DNA of 64,000 nucleotides, taken from Cynocephalus volans. Lineage: Eukaryota > Chordata > Mammalia > Dermoptera > Cynocephalidae. The DNA is taken from NCBI RefSeq assembly GCF_027409185.1, contig NC_084460.1, forward strand, positions 145,436,569-145,500,568, read 5' to 3'. Both the position numbers and the translations under genes were made by a program. Each line of letters starts with the position of its first letter. Position 1 is the stretch's first letter. The notes beneath the pieces are model-generated. The model worked only from the letters and a program-made list of their open reading frames with translations. It did no database searches and was not told the origin of the DNA. Below are positions 22,729-33,744 of this stretch, one piece after another.

Positions 22729-24049
22729 GCCTGTGTCCTCTAAGATAAGAGTGACATAGGCTCCAACATTTCCAAAACCAGCTGACTGAACAAGGAGGCA
22801 CCCTGAGAATGGAAGGAGTACTTGCACACGTTCATTTCTCCTCCTGTTCATCAGAGAACATTAACGCAGGTGTACCGAGTATTTTGCACTTCAAAGAACT
22901 GCTATAAACACAAACCCACACATCACCTAAAATTTTAAAGCAACCACACCTCAAAATAACTTAAAATATGTTTTGCCAATTAGGTTGTATCTTAGATGAA
23001 GTCATATTTAAATCGCGAATCAATGGGAAAGAAGCCTCAGGACCTGCAAAATAGCTTTGAAATATGAAGTTCAGATAGAGAAAAAGAGAAGGTTTTGTGA
23101 AAATAAGCTCTAATAATTGAATGTGATTTAAAATGATAATATAGGAAAGAAAAATAAGGCAAAGGAAAGACAAGGATAGAAGCTAAAAATGTGGTTGGTC
23201 CACAAAATGATCTCCTTGAAGTCCATAATGTATATCTTGGGGGAATATTTGGATTCAAATGTAGAATGAACTATATTTGATTATTTGGGATAATGTCCTG
23301 GTCTAGATTAATGTACTCAGATGATTACTGCTCATTTGTACAAAAGACAGTGTACCTCTGGGCAATCAAAACAACTAGTTGCATGTTGGTCACCAAGTAA
23401 TCAATATAACATGCCATCTTGACTAAAATAATCAGCCCATTTCAAATTACTCAAGTTATTAGCATTACTTGATTTTATCATGATATTATTGTTTACCCCT
23501 TTTATGTAGTGAGTTGTGTTGATGGAATTCCTGGTGAGCTCTATCTGGTTAACATTGTTATACATTTATTATATTGCTAAACCAAGTTTTTTGTGGAATA
23601 ATCTGAACTTGTTGGGAATACAAACGGAAAATGGCTTTATTTTCACTAACCCCATCAAACATGCTCTATTCGCTACTCCTTCTCTGTGTCTTGCTGACAT
23701 CTCAGGCAGATCTCATAGCTTTGGGATATCTTGAATTATTAATCAATTATCAACAAACGAACACATACATACATAAATGCAAAACACTCACTTTCATAAG
23801 AGAGATTCATTTCCAGGTATAAAGCCTATTCTGATTCAAATTTGTTTGCCCTGTCCCCCAGCTCATCCCTCAACCCTGGGCTGAGAAAGCTGTCCTAGGA
23901 ATAAAGTAGAATCTGCTCTTTAATACACACCTCTCATTACCCTCTTCTAGTCCATCAAGTTTGGGGTAGGGAATTGATGGGGAGGATTAAGCAAAAATCT
24001 TTTTACTTAAATGATGTGTATTTTAGCTCTCAATTGTTTGTTTCTTGGT

Positions 24050-25570
24050 TGGTTTTTGTTTTTGTTTTGTTTTAATTTTTTTAAAATTTTACCATTACAC
24101 AATGTAAACATTTTTGTGTTTACCATTTTGTGTGTCGGTTTACATATTCCCCTTCTTCCTCCCCCTTTCCCACCTCTGGGTTCCTCAGTTCCATTCTCTC
24201 CTTTTGAGAGTTCAAGGAATTATTGTAGTTGTTGCTCTTGGTTTTTTTATGTCGTCTGAGCAGCAGACAGGGCCAGTGTCAAGGGCATGTAACCAGTGCA
24301 GCCCACATGGAGCCTCAGCCTTGGGGTGTAATGCTCTGCAGTCACCATCTTGAAATTCTCAATAATTTAATCTGAATTTTTGTGAGTGAAGTCTGAATGA
24401 ACAACGGAGTATGTACTGGGTCATGGCACATGCAGTTGTGTCCCTAGCCCCCTCTCCCACCTGCTCAGTACCCACTGCTGTCCTCCACCCCTTGCAAGGA
24501 CTTGGACACAGACTCATGGAGGGTCGGGATGAAATTCGCAACCCACAGAATTTGGGGCTGGTCATGGTGATGGCCAGTAGGTCTGGAAGATTGGTTTCTC
24601 CAGCCCTGGCTGGGGCATGGTGTTGGCCCAGTGGCTAGCAGGAGGGGGATCTCGGCAGCCATTGGGCCATGTGCTTGTGTGCACACTTGGGTGCCGAGTG
24701 GCACTGCAAGGCCCTAGCTGCCTGTGAACATCTGCACTTGCCCTTCCAGCACTGTGGGTAGAGCATGACATTTAATAGCAAATAAAAAACATCACCATGA
24801 TAGTAAAGAGAGAGACTGCAAAAGAATAGTTTCATACTTTAGTACATTTAATAGCACTATTTTGAACAAGATTCTCCATATTTTCATTTGGTACTGGGTC
24901 CCACAAAGTAGGTAGCCAGCCTTGGTGGCAGGTGTTCAAGTGTTGAAGCTTTCAAGGGATGCAGGTGAAGATTCTTTTGGAACTCTATAAAACTGGGGTT
25001 CACTAAAATTAACCTTGAGACTTGTGGTAGACTTCATTTGACCCAGTGTCTCCTTTCTTATCTGGGACACCGCGGACCCCACCATCTCCTCACCTGCTGT
25101 GCCACTGTCTTTGGCAAGGTACCTTCCAGAAGGTCCAGGCCCAACTACTTGCCACAGCAACCACTCAGCCCAGAGCATACTCAGGGACCCTTGACATGAC
25201 AATCCATGTTAGACCAGGCTGCCCAATACTGCCCTTTTGCCTGAGTCATGTTGGATTTTGGGAGGGCACCAGCCAGACTCCATCTTCATGATCTTCCAGG
25301 CAAGAAGCAGCCATTTGTCTCTGTTCACATTCCATCCCCAGACTCCTAGGGCCAAATCTCAGGAGTCCAGGAACTTTCTAACCACACTGGGATCTTCTCT
25401 GATAGCAGCTTCAGAGAAGAACTGCAGATCCCACAGCTCAATAAGCAGCCAGTCAGATGTCCTTCTGCAGATGCCCCCAGTCTCCTTGTGTGGGCTCTGG
25501 AGTCCCTGTCACCTGGCTTGGGAGAGGAAGGGACATGCTACAGAAATCTTCTCTAGGCTGATGATCTAAT
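24050..25570. repeat. GC-richer segment of about 1.5 kb, probably an unclassified interspersed element
   Basis: Its base composition differs clearly from the AT-rich flanks. It begins with a T-rich/pyrimidine stretch and carries several short ORFs on both strands, none recognised. Two parts (around 24330-24365 and 24850-24905) resemble sequence I associate with interspersed mammalian repeats, but I cannot give a family. Possibilities are the 5' UTR or a 3' part of a lineage-specific L1, an LTR element, or a composite. No coding potential is claimed. Confidence 0.4.
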
Positions 25571-25780
25571 ATTCCCACATATTCTTCACTTCTACAAATT
25601 TTCCTTAAATTTCCAGTCTTCTCTTTATTTAGTGTGAATGTGGTTGATGGTCATAGGACCTTTTGGGGCCCTTTTAATAAGTCCTACAGGGCAATGTCTA
25701 GCACCTCCTCTTGAGAATGTGGTGGTACTTAACTGCAGCATAGCATGAGGTTAAAAGCTGGGGTGGGGGTACCTAGAAAG

Positions 25781-25970
25781 CAGTGGTTCCTCTCAGGAGA
25801 AATTTGGCAATCTCTACAAGACATTTTAGGCTGTCACGAGCACTACTGGCATCTAGTGGGTCAAGGCCAGGAATGCTGCTAAACATCCTCTAATGCACTG
25901 GACAGCCTCCCACACAAAGAATTACTAACCCAAAATGTCAGTAATACAGATGTTAAAAAACTCTGCTCTA
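25781..25970 (+). mobile_element. MER20 (hAT-Charlie, non-autonomous)
   Basis: 'cagtggttcctctcagg', 'aatttggcaatctctacaagacattttaggctgtcacg', 'ctactggcatctagtgggt', 'gctgctaaacatcctctaatgcac' and 'gacagcctcccacacaaagaatta' follow MER20 in order. Confidence 0.85.
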
Positions 25971-25971
25971 A

Positions 25972-26190
25972 AGCTAGGCTGCCTAGATTATAATCTTGGT
26001 TCTATCTTATTACTCTGTGAGCTTTGGCTAATAACTTAGTCTCATGGTGCCTCAGTTCTCGAACATTCAAAACAGGGATATTTATTGTATCTCCCTCATA
26101 GGCTTTTGTGTGGATTAATAATTTGAGTACAAGGTTTTAAAAAAGGGCCTGGAAAATGGTAAGTGCTTGACAATTATGAAATATTATTGT
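25972..26190 (+). repeat. MIR SINE
   Basis: 'ggctgcctagattataatcttggttctatc', 'tgagctttggctaataacttagtctcatggtgcctcagttct' and a 'gtaagtgcttgacaattatg' ending are MIR-like. It abuts MER20. Confidence 0.75.
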
Positions 26191-26596
26191 GGTCTCCAGT
26201 TTGGGAGCTTCAACTGAAATTTCAAGTCAAAAATCTCCTTTGGTACACTCTTACACAAGTTATTTCACCAAAGTGCATGCATCTGTTTTTATAAACAACA
26301 TTAGCCTATGATTTTCTTTTTCAGGGTTATTTTCCTTTTCTATAGTCAAAAGCAGTTTATATAGGTAAATTTTTCTCTTCCTTGCAAGTCTAAAATAATT
26401 CATTAATAGATCCATCAGTTGCTGATTACTACAACCTTGGAGATCAATGAGTTGGTCATTATTAGGTCATTATGATAAATTTTAAAAGGAAAATGAGTAA
26501 ACTAATGAACCATCATGATGCTGGGTCCTTTCAGCCATCTGTATATTTTGTTAGTCTCCTAAGAAACATTTTCAATAGGAGCTTGTTTACCTTTTA

Positions 26597-26690
26597 ACAA
26601 AGCAACCCGGAGTATGAACACAAAGTACCTCTGTGGGAGTATATCCTATTTTTATAAGAATCACGGACAAGTGTGTTTCAAGGTTTACGG
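26597..26690 (+). repeat. Copy A of an unassigned repeat of about 95 bp
   Basis: It starts TTTTAACAAAGCAACCC and is clearly alignable to the copy at about 28574-28667 in the same orientation (shared ACAAAGCAACCC, AAGTACCTCTG/AAGCACCTCTG, TATTTTTATAAGAA). Family not recognised. Confidence 0.75.
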
Positions 26691-26801
26691 GTAACATGTC
26701 AAGAAACACATAAGAAAAAGAGACTTTGGAATATCTCAATGTGTATTTTCACCCACAAGTTCTAAATCACTGGGGAAGAAAGGTCAGCAGTATCATTTAA
26801 T

Positions 26802-26824
26802 TAAAAAAAAAAAAAAAAAAAAAA
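26802..26824 (+). repeat. Poly-A run
   Basis: An uninterrupted A run of about 21-23 bases. No attached SINE or LINE body was recognised upstream. Confidence 0.95.
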
Positions 26825-26924
26825 GAGCCATGCAGCCTAACATTGACTTTCCATAGGCACAGGCTTTAAAATAAATTAGGCTGTAAGCAAGAAAAGGAAA
26901 TGGGAATGCTAAACCAATTCAATT

Positions 26925-27035
26925 TTCTAAACATTGAACAACTATTCCGTGCAGAGCTCTGTTCTACTTCTCAGAATTGAAGAAAGCACATTTCCTGCCC
27001 CCAAGGAGTTTAGACTGTAGTTATATAAATACATA
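26925..27035 (-). repeat. L2 fragment (antisense)
   Basis: 'acattgaacaactattccgtgcagagctctgttct' followed by 'cctgcccccaaggagtttagactgtag' matches the reverse L2 tail. Confidence 0.55.
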
Positions 27036-27339
27036 AAATATAATTACAAACTGTGATGGTATGCTTTTATCATGTTAAATATATTGGGTTCCATGAGATG
27101 ACTCATAAGTATAATCTTGGAAGAACTTGGTCTGGGTTATTCTTAAATTTGGCTCTTCAAAGTTACTAAAACCTCAAGATTATCCCATGGTGATAGGACT
27201 ACATCAATTTGAAGATGGCTGGTTTGATAAGTTTTGTAAGTGAAAAGAAGCATTCATTTGTAAAAAGCTCAATTGCATTTAATTTGTTTGTTGGAATCAT
27301 ATTCAGGATGCTATATGGAATTTAACAATAATGCCTCTC

Positions 27340-27484
27340 AAAGGAACAGCATTTTACAGTTTTAAAACTCTTTTGCTCACTGTCTCACCTGAGGCTCACA
27401 GCAGCTGTATGAGTTAGGTGAAATTAACCAGTTTTACAGATAAAGAAACAGGTGCAATGAGAGTATTAATTGATAGGCAGCATG
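27340..27484 (-). repeat. MIR-type SINE (antisense)
   Basis: 'ctgaggctcacagcagctgtatgagttaggtg' followed by 'ccagttttacagataaagaaacaggtgc' is an antisense MIR pattern. Confidence 0.6.
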
Positions 27485-27840
27485 GGTGCTACGATCTGAA
27501 AGTTTGTGACCTCCCCAATTCATATGTTGAAACCAAATCACCAATGTGATTGGGGGAAGGGCAGTTGGGAGAGATGGGTCATGAAGGTGAAGCCCTCATG
27601 AACGGGATTAGTGCTTTTATAAAAGAAGCCCCAGAAAGCTGCCTTACCCCTTCCACCATGTGAGGACGAAGAAGGTTCTGTGTACGAGAAAGTGAGCCCT
27701 CACCAGACACTGTGAAGGTCAGAACCTGCCAGTTCCTCAGTCTTGGAATTCCTAGCCTTCAACTGTGAGAAAAAAACATCTGTTGTTTATAAGCCACCCA
27801 GTCTATGGTATTTTGTTATAGCAGCTGAAACAAAGGCAAG
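27485..27840 (+). mobile_element. MLT1-type MaLR solo LTR
   Basis: 'cccaattcatatgttgaaacc', 'gtgaagccctcatgaacgggattagtgcttttataaaagaagcccc', 'ccttccaccatgtgaggac' and 'tctgttgtttataagccacccagtctatggtattttgttatagcagc' follow an MLT1A/B-like LTR from start to end. It is an old non-coding LTR remnant. Confidence 0.88.
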
Positions 27841-28249
27841 AAGCTTTTGATTTAAGCCCCAGTTTTGCTATCCAACATTCCAAGTTATTTAACCTTGCTG
27901 TGCCTCAGTTTCCTTATATTAAAAAGTTAGGCTAATAATTATGATATGCATATTAAAGTCATATATAAGAAAGACATTACTTAGATCTTTTCTGGGCCAA
28001 AGTGAATACAAATATACAAGAGGTACCATCCATATAGTTTAAAACAATGTGTATGCTTTCTGAAGTTGTGCATCACGGTAGCACTATAAAATGAAAGAAA
28101 GTTTTAAAGCAAAAGTACAAATATTAATAATTTTACAAGCTTCTCAATGTTTATAGAATTGAATAAGTGATTCCAGTCAGACTGATTTCTCTCCCAATAC
28201 CCTCTGGAAATTGGTGCACAGATCCTTAGGCTTTCGGAATTTGAGAGCC

Positions 28250-28375
28250 AATAGGACATCATGGTACAGCTGGTGCAATCTCAGTTCGTACATGAGGAAA
28301 TTGAACGTTAGCAAGCATAAAGAGTTGTCCAAGTTCATACACTTGGCCCCCACAGAGTTAGATCTAATAACCCTA
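28250..28375 (-). repeat. MIR fragment (antisense)
   Basis: 'cgtacatgaggaaattgaacgttagcaagcataaagagttgtccaagttcatac' resembles antisense MIR. Confidence 0.5.
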
Positions 28376-28573
28376 AAAAGTACATTCACACACTAGAATG
28401 CTTAGATTCTTTGCCCCCAGCACCATTCTGATTGGAGGTAGGGGTAGGACGGGGATTTACTTTTGTATGCCTGGTAGGGAGTCACAGTGAGGTGGCTAAA
28501 AATTAAAATCTCTGCAGGAAGGAGAGCCTAGGAGATCACAGAAAAGGAAGACAAACTTGGCTCTGAGAAGAGA

Positions 28574-28667
28574 TTTTTAACAAAGCAACCCAAAGCATAT
28601 GGACATAAAGCACCTCTGCGGGGGTATATTTTATTTTTATAAGAAACACAAACAAGTGTATTTCAGG
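28574..28667 (+). repeat. Copy B of the unassigned repeat of about 95 bp
   Basis: Homologous to the copy at 26597-26690 in the same orientation, at roughly four-fifths identity by eye. It continues into sequence that does not match copy A. Confidence 0.75.
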
Positions 28668-29295
28668 ATTTACTCCCAAGACAAGGTGTGGAGGGAATTC
28701 TCTCTTCTCTCCTGTCTTCTTGGCATCTTGTTTCCAGGATCCAGAGGAGTATCATTAGTCTATTGATTCAGAAATCTGGGGGCTTCTGCAGGCTGGTCTG
28801 GGGAGCTGAGCCATCTATGACATTGTTACATGAAAAAATGAATTACGGAAACAAAATAACTGACTTCTAACGAATCTTTGTAATAAGTAAGTGGGAACTG
28901 AATAGCAGTGTGTTTCTTGTCTTCGGGAAGAACTTTTAAACTCAATGCACTAAAAATAAAAACAGAGTACCAGAAACATATTATTATATGTTTACTATAT
29001 TTATATATTATAAACGCCATAGGGTCTAGAAGCATCCTGGACAAGACAGAGGATCATTCTCCACTCCCGCCCCACCTGTACTGCCTCACGTCCTCTTCCT
29101 CCTTCTTTTCTTTACAGACATGACAAGAGCCTATTTAGGTCTGAACATAGAATGATCATGACTCTTTTTGCTCACCATGCTACAAAATCTGGATTATAAT
29201 GAAAATATCAGAAAGAACATTTTACGAGAGTAATTTTGCATTAGAGGAACTTATATACAAGATTATGATTAGCTCCAGAAAAGCTGACTTCAATA

Positions 29296-29827
29296 CAGCA
29301 TTCCCCCCTTATCTGTGGTTTTGCTTTCCATGGTTTCAGTCAGCCATGATTAACCTCGGTCTGAAAATATTAAATGGAAAATTCCAGAAATAAACAATTC
29401 ATAAGTTTTAAATTGCACACCATTTTGAGTAGTGTGATGAAATCTGGTGCCGTCCACTCTGTCCTGCCGGAGACGTGAATCATCCCTTCTGTTCAGCATA
29501 CCCACACTGTATATACCACCCCTATTAGTTATCAGCTCCACTGGCATTGTATGGCAATGCTTATGTTCAAGTAACTCTTATTTTATTTAATAATGACTCC
29601 AAAGCACAAGAGTAGTAATGCTGGCAGATTGTTATAATTGTTCTGTGTTATTAGTTATCATTGTTATCTAATTTATAAATAAAGCTTCCTGTATCTAATT
29701 TATAAATTAAGCTTCACCTTAGGTATAAGAAAAAACATAGTATATATAGGACTTGGTACTATCTGAGGTTTCAGGCACCCATTGGGGGTCTTGAAACGTT
29801 TCTGACATGGATAAGTGGAGACTGCTG
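29296..29827 (+). mobile_element. Tigger (pogo-type) DNA transposon, MER44/Tigger7-like
   Basis: It begins CAGCATTCCCCCCTTATCTG, and its other end reads ..CATGGATAAGTGGAGACTGCTG, giving imperfect terminal inverted repeats. It is flanked on both sides by TA, the expected target duplication. Internal 'aaaatattaaatggaaaattccagaaataaacaattcataag' and 'aatgactccaaagcacaagagtagtaatgctgg' match Tigger; the latter corresponds to the start of the transposase, and the rest is deleted. Confidence 0.87.
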
Positions 29828-30234
29828 TATGCACTTTTGTTCCGTTAGACATCCTAGAGGTATTCTACATGCTGAAAAATGGTCTTTTATGTTGACATTG
29901 ACACTATTTTTTTAATGACAGACACAAAGTACTGCTTTTCCAGGTGATGGACATGTGTGAGAATTTACTATTTTTTGAATCCCTGTGACATCAATATTGT
30001 TCTATTTTATCTTGTATAGATGTTTTGAAGTCAAAATAGAGTGTAGTTCTTTACCAATATCATGTCAACTAGATTAGAGTTTTGTTTTCGTTTTTGTAGT
30101 CTTTTCTGAAAGGGCTGAATGTGTTGTGAACCCTGAATTTTTCTGACTGGAATATTACAGAAGCCTGCTGATTATCATAGGTGGCAGTAACACAGCCAAG
30201 GACCCGAAGTTGCCTGACTGGTTTGGCTACAATT

Positions 30235-30420
30235 TTGTTTCTGCAATTTCCTAGCTGTGTGACTTTGTGCAAATTACTTAACCTCTCTTGACTCAGTTTT
30301 CTCAACTGTAAAATGGTGGTAATTACAAGGTTGTGATGAGTATGAAGTGAGGAGTCCATGAAACACCTGGCATGGTGCCTACAGACAGTAAGAACTCAAT
30401 CCAACGCTTGCTGTTATTGT
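30235..30420 (+). repeat. MIR SINE
   Basis: 'cctagctgtgtgactttgtgcaaattacttaacctctcttgactcagttttctcaactgtaaaatggtgg' is classic MIR core sequence, with a 'taagaactcaatccaacgc' tail. Confidence 0.85.
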
Positions 30421-31020
30421 TACTTTTGGACAGATATTAGACAAGGGTGTACTTTTTTCCCATTTGCTTATGTCACTCTACCATCAGAAACCACCACTGG
30501 TCTCAACCACCTTGACAGAATGAAATGACTTCCTTTGGGTCCTCTTCGGCTGTCAACACAGCAAAGAAAGGTAAAAGCCAAACTACAGAGTGCCATTGAT
30601 TCCCCTGCCCACTCGTTCATGCCTCCTACCCAAAAGTTCCAGATAAGTCCAAAGGAGAAATTACCAATATAATTGCTTTTGTTCAGTTTCTAGAGCCATA
30701 GTCACAAAGAATTCCCAGTATTCTTTCAAACCAGGAGTAATTCTCTCTCCCGGAGCAGCACGATATAAACTACAGTTGACTTAGTAGAAAGCAGCACAGC
30801 CTGGTCACAGAGCCCATAGAACGTGACGGGAGAAAGCGATGGGAGAACCCGGACCACCAGATCCTTAAACTTGGGGAATTCCAAAAAAAACTTTCCAGGC
30901 CTCAGTTTCTCCATTCATAGAAGGAACAGAGTTGTACAAGCGCCCCAACTAAAAACAAAACAAAACCACATTTGCCGGGCCTCCAGGGGGCGGCACAGAG
31001 CAGGAGCGCCCCGCCCCGGC

Positions 31021-31077
31021 GTGCCCGCACCGCCGCAGCGTGCCCGCGCCGCCCCAGCGTGCCCGCGCCGACCCGCC
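31021..31077 (+). repeat. 19-bp GC-rich unit repeated three times in the RIOX2 promoter/5' UTR
   Basis: Units at 31021-31039, 31040-31058 and 31059-31077 all begin GTGCCCGC(A/G)CCG. Units 1 and 2 differ at two positions; unit 3 is more diverged at its end. Confidence 0.93.
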
Positions 31078-31106
31078 TCCGCTCAGTCGGCAACAGGCCG
31101 CGCCGG
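31030..31106 (+). other. RIOX2: RIOX2 non-coding exon 1 (5' limit uncertain)
   Basis: A strong donor, CGCCGG|GTGAGTGGG, gives an exon end at 31106 inside the CpG island. No in-frame start is needed because the coding start lies in exon 2. The 5' boundary is a guess from the GC boxes. Confidence 0.6.
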
Positions 31107-32002
31107 GTGAGTGGGTCGATCCCATAAGGTGTGGGGCGCCTCCGCAGGCCGGGGTCGCGGATATCTGGCGGAGCCGCTCCCGGCGCGGGCGCGGGTCTGG
31201 GGGACCTCCGGGCCCGGGCTGCGAGCCTCGGTACAGCCGGGCTTGCTGGCGCTGACGCGCTACTTGTTCTCGGAGACCGGGCACGTGTGGCGCGGCCCGG
31301 ATCTAGGGGTAGGGTCGCGAATGTCTGGGACACGGAGAGAAGCACACGTGCTCGGCCTGTGGTCTGGAGACCTGGGACGAGCGCATGGAGAGCTGGGCGG
31401 CTTGGCAGGGAAGAGGGTGCCGCCTCGGCCCGGCTGGGCGGGGCCGTCCGAGGGAGCGCGGCTCGAGACCGGCTTCACTGCTGGGAAAGCTGCAGGTCGA
31501 GTGTGGGCAGAGGGCAGCCCGCTTCTGACTTTAATTCCAGCCTGCGCTTCCAGTTCATTCGTTGATCAATTCGATTGGACAACGGCAGTCCGGCAGCGGG
31601 GGTGTCCAACAGGTTAATAAGACCCAGTTGCTCACTGTGTTTTCAGGAAGCATAGGGAGCCAGAGGATCTGAGCTCACCACCAATTAGCTGTAAATTCGG
31701 CGCCAGGAGTTTCACTTCACTTGGTTCACCTTTTTAAAGTAGCCTGGAGTTAACTCAGATTCTACCACCATCCCTTGGATGGTTTTTGCCTTCCGGGCAT
31801 CCTTGGTAAGGTCGTGGTCACCACCGTACGTTATGGAGGTACACACATTTTTTGTCTCAAATAAAACTAAAAAAATAACTGTCAGTCACAGCTTTAGGTC
31901 AACAGAAGAACCAATTCTCTCTCTGGGTTGATAAAATTTCTGTGGGCCGAAAAATGTTTTAAATCAGCATGGGCAACCTCATTAGGCAATACGACCTCGT
32001 TA

Positions 32003-32305
32003 GTCATCCTTCTGTATCCATGGAGGATTGGTTGCAGGACCCCCCTTGTGATACCAAACTCCACGGGTGCTCAAGTCGTTGACATGAAATGGCATAGCGT
32101 TTGCATGTAACCTATGCACATACTTCTGTATACTTTAAATCATCTCTGGGTTAGTTATAATAATACAGTGTATATGCTATGTAAATAGTTGTTCTGTATT
32201 GTTTTTTATTTGTATTATTTTTATTACTTTTTTCCCCTGAATATTTTCGATCCACAGTTGATTGAATCCAGAGATGTAGAACCCATGGATACGGACGGCC
32301 AACTG
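32003..32305 (+). mobile_element. Tigger-derived MITE, MER8-like
   Basis: 'gtcatccttctgtatccatggaggattggttgcaggacccccc', 'tttgcatgtaacctatgcacat', 'actttaaatcatctctgg' and 'attttcgatccacagttgattgaatcc..ggatacggacggccaactg' match the element from end to end, flanked by TA on both sides. The first two bases of the left end appear lost. Confidence 0.82.
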
Positions 32306-32324
32306 TATATATAATTTCTGACAG

Positions 32325-32520
32325 ATGTGCATGTTTAATTGTGCTGAGCTCGACTACGGTCCTCTGTGTTAGTGGATCTAAAATTCACCTTGAGAACTTA
32401 ACTATATTAATGCAGATTTCTGGGCTCCAGCCACCAGAAGTGGCACTCTGGTGGGACTGATATGGGGCCCAGAAATTTTCATGTTAAGCCTTGCTGGTGA
32501 TTGTGGACTTTCTGTAAAAC
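32325..32520 (+). mobile_element. MER5-type hAT remnant
   Basis: 'aatgcagatttctgggctccagcc' and 'cagaaattttcatgttaagccttgctggtgatt' resemble MER5/Charlie-derived sequence. Diverged. Confidence 0.5.
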
Positions 32521-32769
32521 AGTGCTCAGGAGAAGTAAAGACACTCACACCTCCCTCCCTTGGTTGATAATAACTACTGCTGTCTACGATGTCTTTCGGC
32601 TCTTAGAATACCTGTTGAATACCCAAGTGACAGCTGCCATCCGAAGAATAAGCCACACTGCACTAACCACCTGTTTCCCCCCTAACTTGTTCTTAAGGCC
32701 GTTGATTTTTTTGTTTGTTTTTTCTTAAATTGTATACAGACAAAAGATGCAAAAGTGAAAAACAGTAGA

Positions 32770-32870
32770 TTTAGTAAACATGTCTTGAGGACCTCCTATG
32801 TGCCACACTCTGCTATGCTCTGGCAATGTATAAATTCCTTCCTTCAAGAAGCTGCGTTATGGCTTCTTGT
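32770..32870 (-). repeat. L2 fragment (antisense)
   Basis: 'taaacatgtcttgaggacctcctatgtgccacactctgctatgctctggcaatg' is the reverse L2 3' end. Confidence 0.65.
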
Positions 32871-33744
32871 CATTAAATATTACTGTAGAAAAAGTGGTTA
32901 GGACACCTTAAAAATACAAACACTCTATATATTTGTTGGCTGTAGAGCTTATCTGTGGGGCAGTTACCAAAGTATGAACCATATATCTTTTCTTTTGACT
33001 TAAGCTTTTTCCATTTTATTGCTCATAGTCAACTCAAATTGAAACTGATTGCTTTTCAAAAGCTTGCTTTTTTTTCTAGTAGCTTTGTAGAAACATTAAC
33101 TTCTGTTTGGGTGGTCTGCGAGGTTTATAAGCAGGCTTATGTTGGCTGCGCTATTCTGTTTCTTGGATTCTAAAACATGCTTTTTTACTTTTTACTGTCT
33201 TCGGAAATTGTGATGCAGCTTAGGATTTTTGTATCTTTTATGTGGTAGGTTATGTCATCTCTTCTCCCCTCCCTCCTCCACAAGCTGTTAAAAGGAATGA
33301 TTGTCTTACGTTACAATAAGAGTAGTGTAAGAATGAGAGAAATAGTGTATTTGCCCAGTCACCTCTAAACTAGATTTCAGTTAACTCAGCCTCAAATCAT
33401 TTCAACATGAACATTAGAGAAACAATAAATGATGTAACTTTTGGCAGTGTAAGTCGTGAAGTTTATATTCTAACAAAAGCATTTGCTATGCAGTATTGGG
33501 ATTTATTTTGTTAGTGATTGTAGATGGGAAACATTCTTTAAGTGATTTTATTTTGGCTTAAGTATTTTGTGCACTTTGTTTAGCCACACTTCCTGGTGAA
33601 TGTGCTTATGCTGCATTCGTACATTATGCTTAAAGAAAAGCCTTTTCACTTGCATCTTCCTGCTGCTCACACCTCTTACATAAATTTTAAACCGTCCACT
33701 TGTGAGGGATAAGAGAAGATGTGTGGCTGAATATAAAATTACTT

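Larger units (their letters stand above)
17823..30950. other. Intergenic region between GABRR3 3' end and RIOX2 promoter
   Basis: No spliced gene was recognised. The first few hundred bases are probably GABRR3 3' UTR. From 18.6 to 20.4 and 20.9 to 22.6 kb I see nothing I can name. Later parts hold the U2 retrocopy, an unclassified GC-richer segment, and MER20, MIR, MLT1 and Tigger copies. Long poly-A is present at 26802-26824. Confidence 0.7.
30960..31490 (+). promoter_or_regulatory. RIOX2: CpG-island promoter of RIOX2
   Basis: A sharp CpG-rich block in AT-rich DNA. GC boxes are visible at 30986-30994 (GGGGGCGGC) and 31008-31020 (GCCCCGCCCCGGC), and no TATA box is seen. Two canonical E-boxes CACGTG lie at 31282-31287 and 31345-31350, just after exon 1. 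A 19-bp unit is repeated three times at 31021-31077. RIOX2 is known as MINA, Myc-induced nuclear antigen; MYC/MAX binding at these two E-boxes is inference. The exact transcription start is not determinable. Confidence 0.85.

Noticed and set aside
30902..31617. Overlapping ORFs of 111-168 codons on both strands of the CpG island
   Set aside because: High GC removes stop codons; the sequences are Arg/Gly/Pro/Ala-rich in several frames with no family match. The region is better explained as the RIOX2 promoter and first exon.
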